The notes under the pieces: generated by a model
The model's database searches: none
Told to the model about the DNA's origin: nothing
What the model saw: only the letters and a program-made list of their open reading frames with translations
Assembly (NCBI GenBank): GCA_028819575.1
Contig: JAPPLB010000005.1
Span: forward strand, 1-37,405
Direction: 5' to 3'
DNA length: 37,405 nucleotides
Source of the DNA: Bryobacterales bacterium
Lineage (GTDB): Bacteria; Acidobacteriota; Terriglobia; Bryobacterales; UBA6623
Translations under genes and position numbers: made by a program
In this document: piece by piece, positions 1-7,222 of the stretch
Numbering within the stretch: position 1 is the first letter of the stretch
Layout of the letters: each line of letters begins with the position of its first letter

Positions 1-159
1 GAGGCGCGAGCCGGGCGGAGGAAAAAGGCGCGAGCCGCTTGGCGCGCGCAGGCGTGCTTGAACAGTACGTTGAGCACGGCAAGCAAGCGTTGCGAAGGAA
101 AAGCGAAGTCATGGCGGTCGTATCGCGTGCTTCGACCGTCTGGTGGTGAGAAATGCAGG
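1..159 (+). repeat. MITE/REP-like repeat copy 1, left end cut by window edge
   Basis: The right end reads GGTGAGAAATGCAGG at 145-159, preceded by a CGTGCTTCGACCGTC block. Positions 37-89 match the reverse complement of 10697-10749 with two differences in 53 bases, so this is the same long-form element as the copy at 10638-10814 in the opposite orientation. No transposase is encoded inside. Confidence 0.8.
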
Positions 160-608
160 TTAATGTCCAATAAAGGATGTTATTGGGCTGGAGGAGAGAT
201 CGAGCTCGGCGAAGCAGGCACGGTTGCTGGGCTCGGCAGGCCGATTCAAGTGACAGGCCGCTGGTTACGTAGTTGAGGTCGAGTCCGAATACAATCAGCG
301 CAAAAGTGCGTTCGTACGGAAGTAAGAGCTATCGTCTTCTCGTGTAAGACCTGCCGGAAGTAATACCCATGCCCCGCTTACCCGTCGTGAAGTCTGAAAC
401 CCGTCTCGCGTTCGAACGAAGCGGTTTCGTGTCGATCCTGTTCGCGATTGTTCGCCCGAGAGACGCCAAGGCTGCGGCAGTCAATGAGAAAACGCTGACG
501 CTGACGTTTCCGGGAGCTGACGCCACTGCCGGCGTCGCCACTCACTGAGTGGCAACACTACCGGGCGCGCTTACCCTGATTTTTACGTCAGGTAATGGGG
601 CAGCTCTT
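160..608. other. intergenic stretch without a convincing gene
   Basis: Nothing recognisable lies between the repeat copy and the 3' end of the alpha/beta hydrolase gene. A 59-codon open frame at 369-548 on the + strand is the only candidate and is listed separately. A GGTCGAGTCC string near 277 resembles a tRNA T-arm, but no cloverleaf can be drawn around it. Confidence 0.5.
369..548 (+). CDS. possible small hypothetical protein, 59 aa
   Basis: An ATG at 369 opens a 59-residue frame that begins MPRLPVVKSE and ends GVATH. It has a short hydrophobic patch (FVSILFAIV) around residues 20-28 and moderately GC-biased third positions. There is no clear Shine-Dalgarno sequence and no family is recognised. 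It could equally be the remnant of a longer gene or a chance frame. The opposite strand is also open here, which weakens the case. Confidence 0.15.
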   Translation: MPRLPVVKSETRLAFERSGFVSILFAIVRPRDAKAAAVNEKTLTLTFPGADATAGVATH

Positions 609-1568
609 TCATGTGGCGACCTCGTTGTCGGCGAGGAAAGCGTCGAACAGAGCGAAGCACTGCTCCGGCTCCTCGAGCTGCAGGAGGTGGCTGGTATCGG
701 GCACAAAGGCGTATTCGATGCCGAACTCCTCGCAGAATAGCCTGCAACATGTCGCAGTCTTCGGCGCGTCCTCCGGGGCTGGGTCGGAACCGACGATCAG
801 GAGCGGGTGGCCCGCCGGGTTGGGCTGCCGCCATATTTCCAGTTCGGTGACGTCGGTATAGAGATCCGCCTCGACGGTGCCAGGGCAACGGAGCAGCCAT
901 TCTCCGCTGGCGGGATCGAAGTGCATCACCGAGCGTGCGATGAGTTCCGCCACTCCCGGCCGCAGGCGACGGAACTGGCGCAGGGAACGGAACACGTCGG
1001 CAAGTTCCTCGGGGTCCCGGAACCGGTTCTGGCGGACCAGGGTGGCGGCGCGCATCGTCTCGCCCTCGGAGATCCGCGGGTCGCGCCACGGGTTACCCTC
1101 AGGCGGGACCACCGGCGGGTCGAACAATACCAGCGCGTCCCAGTGCCAGACGCCGTCGATGATCGCCAGCAGGGCTGCGATCGCCGTCATCGAATGGAAG
1201 ACTCCGATCGTGGTCTTCTCACCCCATTCTTCCGCAATCGCGCCGTGCACCTGCGCCATGTCGCGCGCGAAGTGGGGATAGTCGTGAGCCTCGCCCGCGT
1301 GAAAGGGGTTGCGCCCACAGTTGCGGACGTCGTACAGGGCAAGGTCGAACCGCTCGAGCATATGTCGCCAGAATGGGAAGTAGGAATCGCTCGTGAAGCC
1401 GTTGCCGTGGCTCAGCACGACACGTGGCCCTGACGGGTTGCCGTGGCGCACGACGCGAATCGGCGCGCCATCGTCCATCACGACATTGAGGGTCGCCAGA
1501 TGTTCGGGAAGGACGAATCCGGCCGTTTTCCGACGGTCTTTTATCGGGGAATATGGTGGGCCTGTCAC
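609..1568 (-). CDS. alpha/beta hydrolase
   Basis: A 319-residue alpha/beta-hydrolase-fold protein, probably a cytoplasmic esterase or C-C bond hydrolase with unknown substrate. The oxyanion-loop motif HGNG is at residues 54-57. The nucleophile elbow is GVFHSMTAI with Ser126, where the usual GxSxG is degenerate (Phe before His-Ser and Thr after Met). The likely catalytic His is 294 in DTSHLLQLEEP, and an Asp near 263 in IVGSDPAPED is the acid candidate. The start is a GTG with a GGGAG-type ribosome binding site about ten bases upstream. There is no signal peptide. The gene stands alone, with repeat DNA on its 3' side and a decayed IS on its 5' side. Family assignment is good; the reaction is not known. 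Confidence 0.85.
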   Translation of the reverse strand: MTGPPYSPIKDRRKTAGFVLPEHLATLNVVMDDGAPIRVVRHGNPSGPRVVLSHGNGFTSDSYFPFWRHMLERFDLALYDVRNCGRNPFHAGEAHDYPHFARDMAQVHGAIAEEWGEKTTIGVFHSMTAIAALLAIIDGVWHWDALVLFDPPVVPPEGNPWRDPRISEGETMRAATLVRQNRFRDPEELADVFRSLRQFRRLRPGVAELIARSVMHFDPASGEWLLRCPGTVEADLYTDVTELEIWRQPNPAGHPLLIVGSDPAPEDAPKTATCCRLFCEEFGIEYAFVPDTSHLLQLEEPEQCFALFDAFLADNEVAT

Positions 1569-1772
1569 GTGTAAACGTCTCCCTGCAGCGGCACTGTCGG
1601 CGATACGATCGCGGATTATCTGCGAATATACCGTTTCAAAGGGTGCTTCGGCGCCGCTTTCCTGGTCTCCCTCCCCTTCGCGCCCGGATCATTTTGCGCT
1701 CTTCCTTGAGGCGTTACGCCATCAGCTTCGGGGCGCGTAACGCCGCCCGCGTGACTTTTGACACATGGATAT

Positions 1773-2451
1773 TTATCGGATCGCGCCGGGATAGAGCCGG
1801 AAGTAGAAGTTGCGCAGCGTCAGCCCTGCTGAGACGGAAAGCCTCTGCCAGTTGAAGTTGAACGGTAGGATGGGCGTCTTGCCGCGTGGCGCCCAACTGC
1901 GGCAACGGTGCGGCTTCTGGCTCAATCCGCTTTCGTCGATGAAGACTATGGTGCGGCCTTCGGTGCGGGCTTTTTTTTAGGCCCGGTCAGGTCTTGCGCT
2001 TCCAGGTGCGGATCGCCTCTTCGTTGCGCTCGCGCGCCTGGCCGACCGGGCGTTGGGGGCTCCAGCCCAGCCCCCGCAGGACCTTCCAGACGTGGCCTTC
2101 GTGGTAGTCGACTCCGAACTCGTCCCGGATCAGGAGAGCCACCCGCGGACAAGTCCACAGCGGCGTCGGGAAGCCGTGCGCTTCGGGACCTTCCAGCAAC
2201 AACGCCGTCAAGCGTTCCCGCTGCGCGGCGTCCAACAGCGGCTTGCGCCCGGCCCGCCCGGCGCGCCGCAAACCAGCGCTGCCCCGACGGCGATACTCCC
2301 CCACCCAGCGGCTCACACTCTGTTGCGCCGCTTTCACCTGCCGCGCCGCTGCGGATTGACTCCAGCCTTGCTCCACCACCAGCCGCACGGCCTCTCGCCG
2401 CCGCTTCTCCAAAGCTTCGAAGTCTCGTCGTACTCCTCTCGGGTTCCCCAT
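1773..2451 (-). pseudogene. IS630-family transposase, decayed
   Basis: The first frame (2451 to 1987) encodes 154 residues: a helix-turn-helix region (SQSAAARQVKAAQQSVSRW) and a winged-helix segment ending in TWKRKT. A second frame from about 1972 down to 1773 continues with RTIVFIDESGLSQKPH, which holds the first Asp of the DDE triad, then WAPRGKTPIL, and stops after YPGAIR. Between them a TGA sits where IS630 relatives typically have Trp, and a run of eight A (minus strand, 1971-1978) shifts the frame. The second Asp and the Glu of the triad are missing. The copy therefore has a nonsense mutation, a frameshift and a 3' truncation and cannot be active. No convincing terminal inverted repeats were found. 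Confidence 0.85.
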
Positions 2452-2492
2452 GTCTAGTAAGACGTGAAAAAGCCCCTTAAGGTTACCTTATA

Positions 2493-2681
2493 TTATGCGG
2501 GATTCAATAGATGCCAAACGAATAGGATCTCCGCATTTCCTCGAATAGCGATACCGAAAGTACTGAAGAGGCCTACAAAAACCAATCTGAACAACGTAGT
2601 AGTGATACCCACAAGTAAGCCACCAACAGCACCTCGCCAAAGCAAAAGCCACCCTGCACGGAGGCTCTCTTGATAAGACAT
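2493..2681 (-). CDS. small membrane protein, probably truncated
   Basis: The frame starts with ATG at 2681 (MSYQESLRAGW) and gives 62 residues with two hydrophobic stretches, roughly residues 10-30 and 33-50, typical of an inner-membrane protein. It stops at 2493, about 40 bases before the start of the IS630 relic, and the C-terminus (HLLNPA) looks abrupt. The local sequence is visibly richer in A+T than the surroundings. The likely history is an IS insertion that removed the 3' part of a longer gene; a small intact gene is the alternative. An in-frame upstream start at 2702 would add seven residues. No family is assigned. Confidence 0.4.
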   Translation of the reverse strand: MSYQESLRAGWLLLWRGAVGGLLVGITTTLFRLVFVGLFSTFGIAIRGNAEILFVWHLLNPA

Positions 2682-2755
2682 GGCTTTATCTGATCTGCCC
2701 ACAAAGTTGTACCACTTTCCAAGTTAGGAACCAGCCTGCCCTGGGGCCGTTTGGC

Positions 2756-3151
2756 TCAGGCGGGTTCAAGGTCGAAGATGGGAATGTCCATCGCGCGGGC
2801 GAGAGCAATCATCCGACCGTCATAACTGGCAAGCGCAATCGACTGGCCCTGATTGCGCAGGAACTCGCAAGACGCCAAATGCAGGGCATCCAGCGTACGC
2901 ACGGATGTGGGAAAGGCATCCAGCGCGCGCTCCAGCACCGGAGGGGAAAGCTCCAGCAGCATGATTCTCCCAATGAGTAAGCGAGCCGCCTCACCGTGGG
3001 ATTCGGCGAGCCTGCGCGCATGCAGCCGGGTCCAGATCTCGTATTCCATCAACCGGCTGGCCGCCAGGGTTTCATGCCAGAGACCGGCGGGCGGGCGGCG
3101 GTCTTCGGCCAGGAGATGGGCGAGCACAACCGAGGTATCGACGTAGATCAC
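2756..3151 (-). CDS. PIN-domain toxin (VapC type)
   Basis: A 131-residue PIN-domain protein, a presumed Mg-dependent endoribonuclease and the toxin of a type II toxin-antitoxin module. The acidic active-site residues are visible: Asp5 in MIYVDTS, Glu38 in YEIWT, Asp88 in RTLDALHLA and Asp111 in ASYDGRM. The start is a GTG overlapping the antitoxin stop codon by four bases (GTGA), so the two genes are translationally coupled and cotranscribed. VapC toxins cut tRNA or rRNA; the target here is unknown. The gene sits next to a dead IS and a truncated gene, typical accessory-DNA company. Confidence 0.9.
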   Translation of the reverse strand: MIYVDTSVVLAHLLAEDRRPPAGLWHETLAASRLMEYEIWTRLHARRLAESHGEAARLLIGRIMLLELSPPVLERALDAFPTSVRTLDALHLASCEFLRNQGQSIALASYDGRMIALARAMDIPIFDLEPA

Positions 3152-3441
3152 CGTTCGCTTCTGTCATCATCCAATTCGCGCAGCAGGTCTCGGAGCGGTG
3201 CAACAGGTTCCGGTGCGGGTGGCTTTCCGGCAGCGGGCAGCACCGGCGGCGTCAACCAGCCCCGGCGCACCGCCTCGGCCAACAGCGCATCGGCAAGAAT
3301 CGGGCTCCTGGTTCCTTTGGGAGGACCGATTTCCGCGACCACCCGGTCACGGTCCGTCACCAGAACGGTTTCACCGGATGCCGCCAGCCGCACGTACTCG
3401 CTCAGCCGGCTGTTGAGCACTTTCACGCCCACTGACCTCAT
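3148..3441 (-). CDS. Phd/YefM-type antitoxin
   Basis: A 97-residue antitoxin. The N-terminal part (residues 7-41, VKVLNSRLSEYVRLAASGE then VLVTDRDRVVAEIGP) matches the DNA-binding Phd/YefM fold. The C-terminal half is Pro-rich and then acidic, and is likely the toxin-binding tail. The ATG at 3441 is chosen because it begins the conserved fold and lies seven bases after a good -10 element; a much longer upstream frame in this register is the shadow of the sulfatase-like gene. It overlaps the toxin gene by four bases. Autoregulation is likely because an inverted repeat sits between the -35 and -10 elements. Confidence 0.88.
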   Translation of the reverse strand: MRSVGVKVLNSRLSEYVRLAASGETVLVTDRDRVVAEIGPPKGTRSPILADALLAEAVRRGWLTPPVLPAAGKPPAPEPVAPLRDLLRELDDDRSER

Positions 3442-3447
3442 GAATAA

Positions 3448-3476
3448 AAAGTAGCAACTGGAAGCTACCTTGTCAA
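3448..3476 (-). promoter_or_regulatory. toxin-antitoxin promoter with internal operator
   Basis: On the minus strand TTGACA (3476-3471) and TACTTT (3453-3448) are 17 bases apart. The spacer and -10 edge carry the inverted repeat GTAGC-8 nt-GCTAC (3451-3468), an obvious site for the antitoxin to block RNA polymerase. The predicted transcription start coincides with the A of the antitoxin ATG at 3441, which would make the mRNA leaderless. Confidence 0.7.
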
Positions 3477-3578
3477 ATCCAGGGCCTGACACACTGTCTG
3501 AGGGGCCGCGTGCACTCGCCGCGCAGTGGCGTTGCGCCGTTGTAGGCTTTGGTGGGCAGGGGCCTCGGCCTGGCGCTC

Positions 3579-5168
3579 TCAGGCTTCGATGAACTGTTGC
3601 TCGTGCTCGACCAACTCGCGGGTGAAGTCGCGGGCCATTCGGTCCATGGCTTCGGCGCGCTCGGGCTCGGCGGCGATGAGGTTGTTGTGCTCTGTGGGGT
3701 CGTCGGCCGTGTTGTAGAGCTCGGGGCCTTCCTTGAAAAGCTTGCTGCCTTCTTTCTTCTTGGCGTCGCCGTCGAGAAAGTAGTGGTAGCTCCAGTTGTC
3801 GTGGCGTAGATTGACGGACTTGCCGTAGTGGCAGCAGACCGCGAAGTCGCGCACCTTCTCTTCCCGTCCCAGGATGAGCGGCAGGAGGCTGCGTGAGGTC
3901 ATCGCCGGCGGTGGAGCGATGCCGAGGTGGTCGAGTATGGTGGCGGTGACGTCGGTGAGCTGCACGTACGACTCGACGCGTTCGACGCCCCGTCCGCCGG
4001 GTTCGCGAATCATCAGGAAGGTGTGCGCCAGCTCTTCGTAGGCCCAGGGACGGGCTTTTCGGATGATGCCGTGATCGCCGAACGGCTCGCCGTGGTCGGT
4101 TCCGATCACGATCATCGTGTTGTCGTAGAGCCCGATTCGCTTGATTTCGTCGAGGAAGTTGCCGACGCAGTGGTCCACGAAAGCGACGACGGCGGCGTAC
4201 AGCGACAGGATGCCGTTCATCTCCTCTGCGTCGAGGTAGCCCTCGGAGTCGCCGGGCGTCGGGAGGATCAACCTCTTGCCTCCAAAGTCGGGAGCGGCGA
4301 GTTTCAGGAAGCGGTCCGGCGGATCCCAGGGCTCGTGCGGGCAGAAGGAATCGATCCAGAGGAACAGGTTCTCCTTGCGCTCCCGGCTGTTGAGCCAATC
4401 GAGGGCGTGCCCCATGACCCGCGGGGTGAAGTGGTCGTCCTCGCTTTGCCAGTCGTGGCGGTTGCTGAGGTACTGGCGGATCTGGTCGGCTTCTTTCGGC
4501 TCGCCGGTGCGGGATTTGTAGAACGGTTCGATGTCGACCTGGATGCGCGGGTCGCGCACGTAGGGGTCGCCCTCCTGTCCGCGTAGCCAGATGACATCGT
4601 CGAAGCCGCGGCTGAAACCGTACCCGGGCTTGTGCATGTGGTACGTGTCGGAGACGAGGCAGGAGCGGAAACCTTCGCTCCAGAGAATCTCGGCGAGCAG
4701 AGGATGGTCTTCCGGGTGCAGCACCTGCCAGGGTCGGAAGGGATAGGTGAACTTGCCGCTGAACAGGCTCGTGCGCACCGGGATGGTGGGCAGGCCCTCG
4801 GGATAGCAGCGCGTGAACAGCGTCGATTCGGCGGCGAACCGGTCGAGGTTCGGGGTGTGCGCTTTGGAGTTTCCGAACGCGCCGAGATGATCTGCGCGGA
4901 AGCTGTCGAGCATGATGACGATGACGTTCTTGGCGTCCCAGCTCGAACGAATGGACGGGCCCCAGCCGGGAGGACGGCGGTAGTTGTCGCGGCCCGGAAG
5001 ATTGACGGGAGAAAACGGGTCGTCGGAGAGGCGCTCCAGACGCGGCTTGGCCGGTTCTTTCTCAGGGCCGCAGCCGGCCAGGAGCGCTCCGGAGGCGACT
5101 GTGGATGCGGCGGCTTTCTTGACAAAGGTTCTCCGGGAGGGTTGACGGTCATCGCGGCGTTTCTTCAT
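3579..5168 (-). CDS. exported sulfatase-like hydrolase (alkaline phosphatase superfamily), Tat lipoprotein
   Basis: A 529-residue sulfatase-fold protein. The N-terminus has a twin-arginine motif (SRRTFVKK, residues 11-18), a hydrophobic stretch and a lipobox-like LLAGC with Cys33, so it is probably exported by Tat and lipid-anchored. The metal site is partly visible: Asp88 in VIMLDSFRADHLG and Asp358-His359 in GTDHGEPFGDHG. At the position where sulfatases carry the formylglycine-forming Cys or Ser (C/S-x-P-x-R), the sequence is Thr128-I-P-V-R. It is therefore unlikely to be a formylglycine sulfatase; a Thr-nucleophile phosphodiester or phosphonate hydrolase is possible. ATG 5168 is preferred over an upstream in-frame start because the Tat signal follows it directly. 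It is divergent from the DUF1549/DUF1553 gene. Confidence 0.85.
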   Translation of the reverse strand: MKKRRDDRQPSRRTFVKKAAASTVASGALLAGCGPEKEPAKPRLERLSDDPFSPVNLPGRDNYRRPPGWGPSIRSSWDAKNVIVIMLDSFRADHLGAFGNSKAHTPNLDRFAAESTLFTRCYPEGLPTIPVRTSLFSGKFTYPFRPWQVLHPEDHPLLAEILWSEGFRSCLVSDTYHMHKPGYGFSRGFDDVIWLRGQEGDPYVRDPRIQVDIEPFYKSRTGEPKEADQIRQYLSNRHDWQSEDDHFTPRVMGHALDWLNSRERKENLFLWIDSFCPHEPWDPPDRFLKLAAPDFGGKRLILPTPGDSEGYLDAEEMNGILSLYAAVVAFVDHCVGNFLDEIKRIGLYDNTMIVIGTDHGEPFGDHGIIRKARPWAYEELAHTFLMIREPGGRGVERVESYVQLTDVTATILDHLGIAPPPAMTSRSLLPLILGREEKVRDFAVCCHYGKSVNLRHDNWSYHYFLDGDAKKKEGSKLFKEGPELYNTADDPTEHNNLIAAEPERAEAMDRMARDFTRELVEHEQQFIEA

Positions 5169-5241
5169 GACCCGTCCATGGTAAGCACTCGACCACAAGA
5201 GATGGGACTTTGGAAAGCCCTCTGCGGATCATCTGTTCGCA

Positions 5242-5270
5242 TTGACACTTGCAGAGGGCGGGCGTACCAT
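5242..5270 (+). promoter_or_regulatory. sigma70-type promoter of the DUF1549/DUF1553 gene
   Basis: TTGACA at 5242-5247, a 17-base spacer and TACCAT at 5265-5270 put the transcription start near 5277. The ATG at 5303 follows with a GGAGG ribosome binding site six bases upstream. Confidence 0.6.
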
Positions 5271-5302
5271 ATCGTTAGCTTCGTCCAGCTTGGAGGCCGC
5301 TC

Positions 5303-7144
5303 ATGAAGCAGGCGGGAAGCATATTTGTGTGCGCGTTGCTGGCAGCTTCGATGCTGTCCGCGCAGAAACAGGACGAGCCGCGCGAGGCTCGCCCCGAAGT
5401 TCTCACCCCGGAGAAGTTTTCCGAGACGCATGGCTCGTTGTTCGACCGTCCGAAGTCGAAGGAAGCGGCCGAGTTGACGGATCGGCTGCTCGGGTCCGAG
5501 CCGGGCTCGGAGCCGGGCCGCGTCGAGCGGCGGAACTTCATCGACGAGCACATCTTCGGCAAGATGGAGCGCGACGGCGTGCCGCATGCGCCGCCGGCGT
5601 CGGATATCGAGTTCCTGCGCCGCGTGACACTCGATCTGACGGGGCGCATCCCGGCCCGGGCCGAAGTGCGCGCCTTCCTGGCGGATGATGACCCCGGCAA
5701 ACGAGACAAGCTGATCGACCGCTTGATCGACAGCGAAGAGTATGTCGAGAAGTGGGCCTACCACTTCATGGACCTGTTCCGCGCGAACGGCAAGATGGGA
5801 CGCGGACAGCACCTCTTCCACTACTGGATGAAGCAGAACCTGCGGGCCAACAGGCCCTACGACGAGGTCGCGTACGACATCATCGCGGCGTCGGCGAAGA
5901 GCAACCATGTGGTCGCCGCCTCGAATGTGATCGCGCGCGAGCACATCCAGGGGGCGCCGCAGCCGAAGGACGGCGACGACCTGAGCATGGTGCATCAGCT
6001 CGATACGCACGATGAGCTGGTGATTCAGTACGCCAAGATCTTCATGGGACTGAATCTGTCGTGTATTTCGTGCCACGACGGGCAGGGACACCTCGAGAAG
6101 GTGAACGTCTGGCTCAGCACGAAGAGGCGCACCGAGTTCTTCCAGACGGCGTCGTTCCTGGGCCGTTCGCGATATCTGATGTATTTCGAGAACGGTAAGC
6201 CGCAGTCGGGCGAGTTTCTGCTGGATGACGGCAATCCCGGATACGATACCGAGGGCCACAGCATGGTGCGCGTCGCACGGCTGGGCGGACCGGAAAATCC
6301 GGCGTTCCTGCTGAACGGCGAAGAGCCGCGGCCCGGCGAGGAGCCGCGCGAGGCGCTGGGGCGGATCCTGACCGCGCATCCGCAGTTCGCTCGCGGCACG
6401 GTGAACCGCTTCTGGGCGAAGTTGATGGGCTTCGGGATCGTCGAGCCGTTCGACGAGTTCGATCTGCTGCGGCAGGACCCGGACAGCGTGCCCGAAGGCT
6501 GGGAGTTGCAGCCGTCGCACCCGGAGCTGTTGGACGAGTTGGCGCAGAGCTTTCGAGACAGCGGACACAGCATCAAGGAGTTGATGCGGACGATCACCAG
6601 GTCGAGCGCCTATCGCTTGTCGGCGCGGTTCCAGGGCGAATGGAAGGAGTCGTACGCCGAGTACTTCGCGCGCAAGTTCGTGCGCCGTCTGAATGCCGAG
6701 GAGTTGCACGACGCGATTGCGCTCGCCACGGACCGGCCCGGGGAGTTCAAGTTCGGAGACGAAAAAGTCGGCATGGCGATGAGGCTGTCGGGGCCTTCGG
6801 GCGGCCGCGATGTGAGGACGTTCCTGAAGACGTTCGGCCAGTCGGACCGCAATACGCCGCCTCGGGAGGTTCCCGGTTCGCTGCTGCATCCGTTGGCGCT
6901 GATGCAGTCGCCGGTGGTCACGGACCGGGTCGTCGCCAGGGAAGACAGCCGCGTGAAGAACCTGCTCGACAGCTACGACAACGATCGGGTGGTTGACGAG
7001 ATGTTCATGGGGACGCTTTCGCGGCCGCCGTCGGGCGAGGAGAAAGAGATTGCCTTGGCGGCCTTGAACAACGACCGTGTCGCGGGGGCGGAGAACTTGC
7101 AGTGGTCGCTGCTCAACAGCGTGGAGTTCTTCTTCAACTACTAG
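5303..7144 (+). CDS. DUF1549/DUF1553 exported protein with CxxCH motif
   Basis: A 613-residue protein with a signal peptide (residues 1-20, ending LSA). The DUF1549 region spans about residues 75-290 (LRRVTLDLTGRIPARAEVR, then YVEKWAYHFMDLF). The DUF1553 region spans about 350-610 (ILTAHPQFARGTVNRFWAK, then ELMRTITRSSAYRLSARF). A single haem-c-type motif, Cys254-Ile-Ser-Cys257-His258, lies inside DUF1549. These families are common in Planctomycetes, Verrucomicrobia and Acidobacteria, usually beside a DUF1501 gene as here, and are suspected to act on surface polysaccharide; no member's activity is assumed here. The DUF1501 gene follows 78 bases downstream in the same direction. Confidence 0.88.
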   Translation: MKQAGSIFVCALLAASMLSAQKQDEPREARPEVLTPEKFSETHGSLFDRPKSKEAAELTDRLLGSEPGSEPGRVERRNFIDEHIFGKMERDGVPHAPPASDIEFLRRVTLDLTGRIPARAEVRAFLADDDPGKRDKLIDRLIDSEEYVEKWAYHFMDLFRANGKMGRGQHLFHYWMKQNLRANRPYDEVAYDIIAASAKSNHVVAASNVIAREHIQGAPQPKDGDDLSMVHQLDTHDELVIQYAKIFMGLNLSCISCHDGQGHLEKVNVWLSTKRRTEFFQTASFLGRSRYLMYFENGKPQSGEFLLDDGNPGYDTEGHSMVRVARLGGPENPAFLLNGEEPRPGEEPREALGRILTAHPQFARGTVNRFWAKLMGFGIVEPFDEFDLLRQDPDSVPEGWELQPSHPELLDELAQSFRDSGHSIKELMRTITRSSAYRLSARFQGEWKESYAEYFARKFVRRLNAEELHDAIALATDRPGEFKFGDEKVGMAMRLSGPSGGRDVRTFLKTFGQSDRNTPPREVPGSLLHPLALMQSPVVTDRVVAREDSRVKNLLDSYDNDRVVDEMFMGTLSRPPSGEEKEIALAALNNDRVAGAENLQWSLLNSVEFFFNY

Positions 7145-7155
7145 GTGGGGGAAGC

Positions 7156-7175
7156 GGGCGCGGCATGCCGCGCCC
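7156..7175. repeat. perfect 20-bp palindrome
   Basis: GGGCGCGGCA is followed directly by its own reverse complement. It lies between the stop codon of the DUF1549/DUF1553 gene and the ribosome binding site of the DUF1501 gene. It is not followed by a T-run, so it is not a classical intrinsic terminator. It could be an intercistronic RNA hairpin or a small dispersed repeat. Confidence 0.7.
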
Positions 7176-7222
7176 CTGCGTTGGGCAGTGGCCGGAGCGG
7201 TTTGTAATAGGGAGGTGTTCTG

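Noticed and set aside
262-300. tRNA-like string GGTCGAGTCC
   Set aside because: No anticodon stem, D-arm or acceptor stem can be formed around it.
3442-4398. Upstream extension of the antitoxin frame (416 codons in all)
   Set aside because: It covers the sulfatase-like gene in another frame and is Arg/Pro low-complexity; only the last 97 codons have an antitoxin fold and a promoter.
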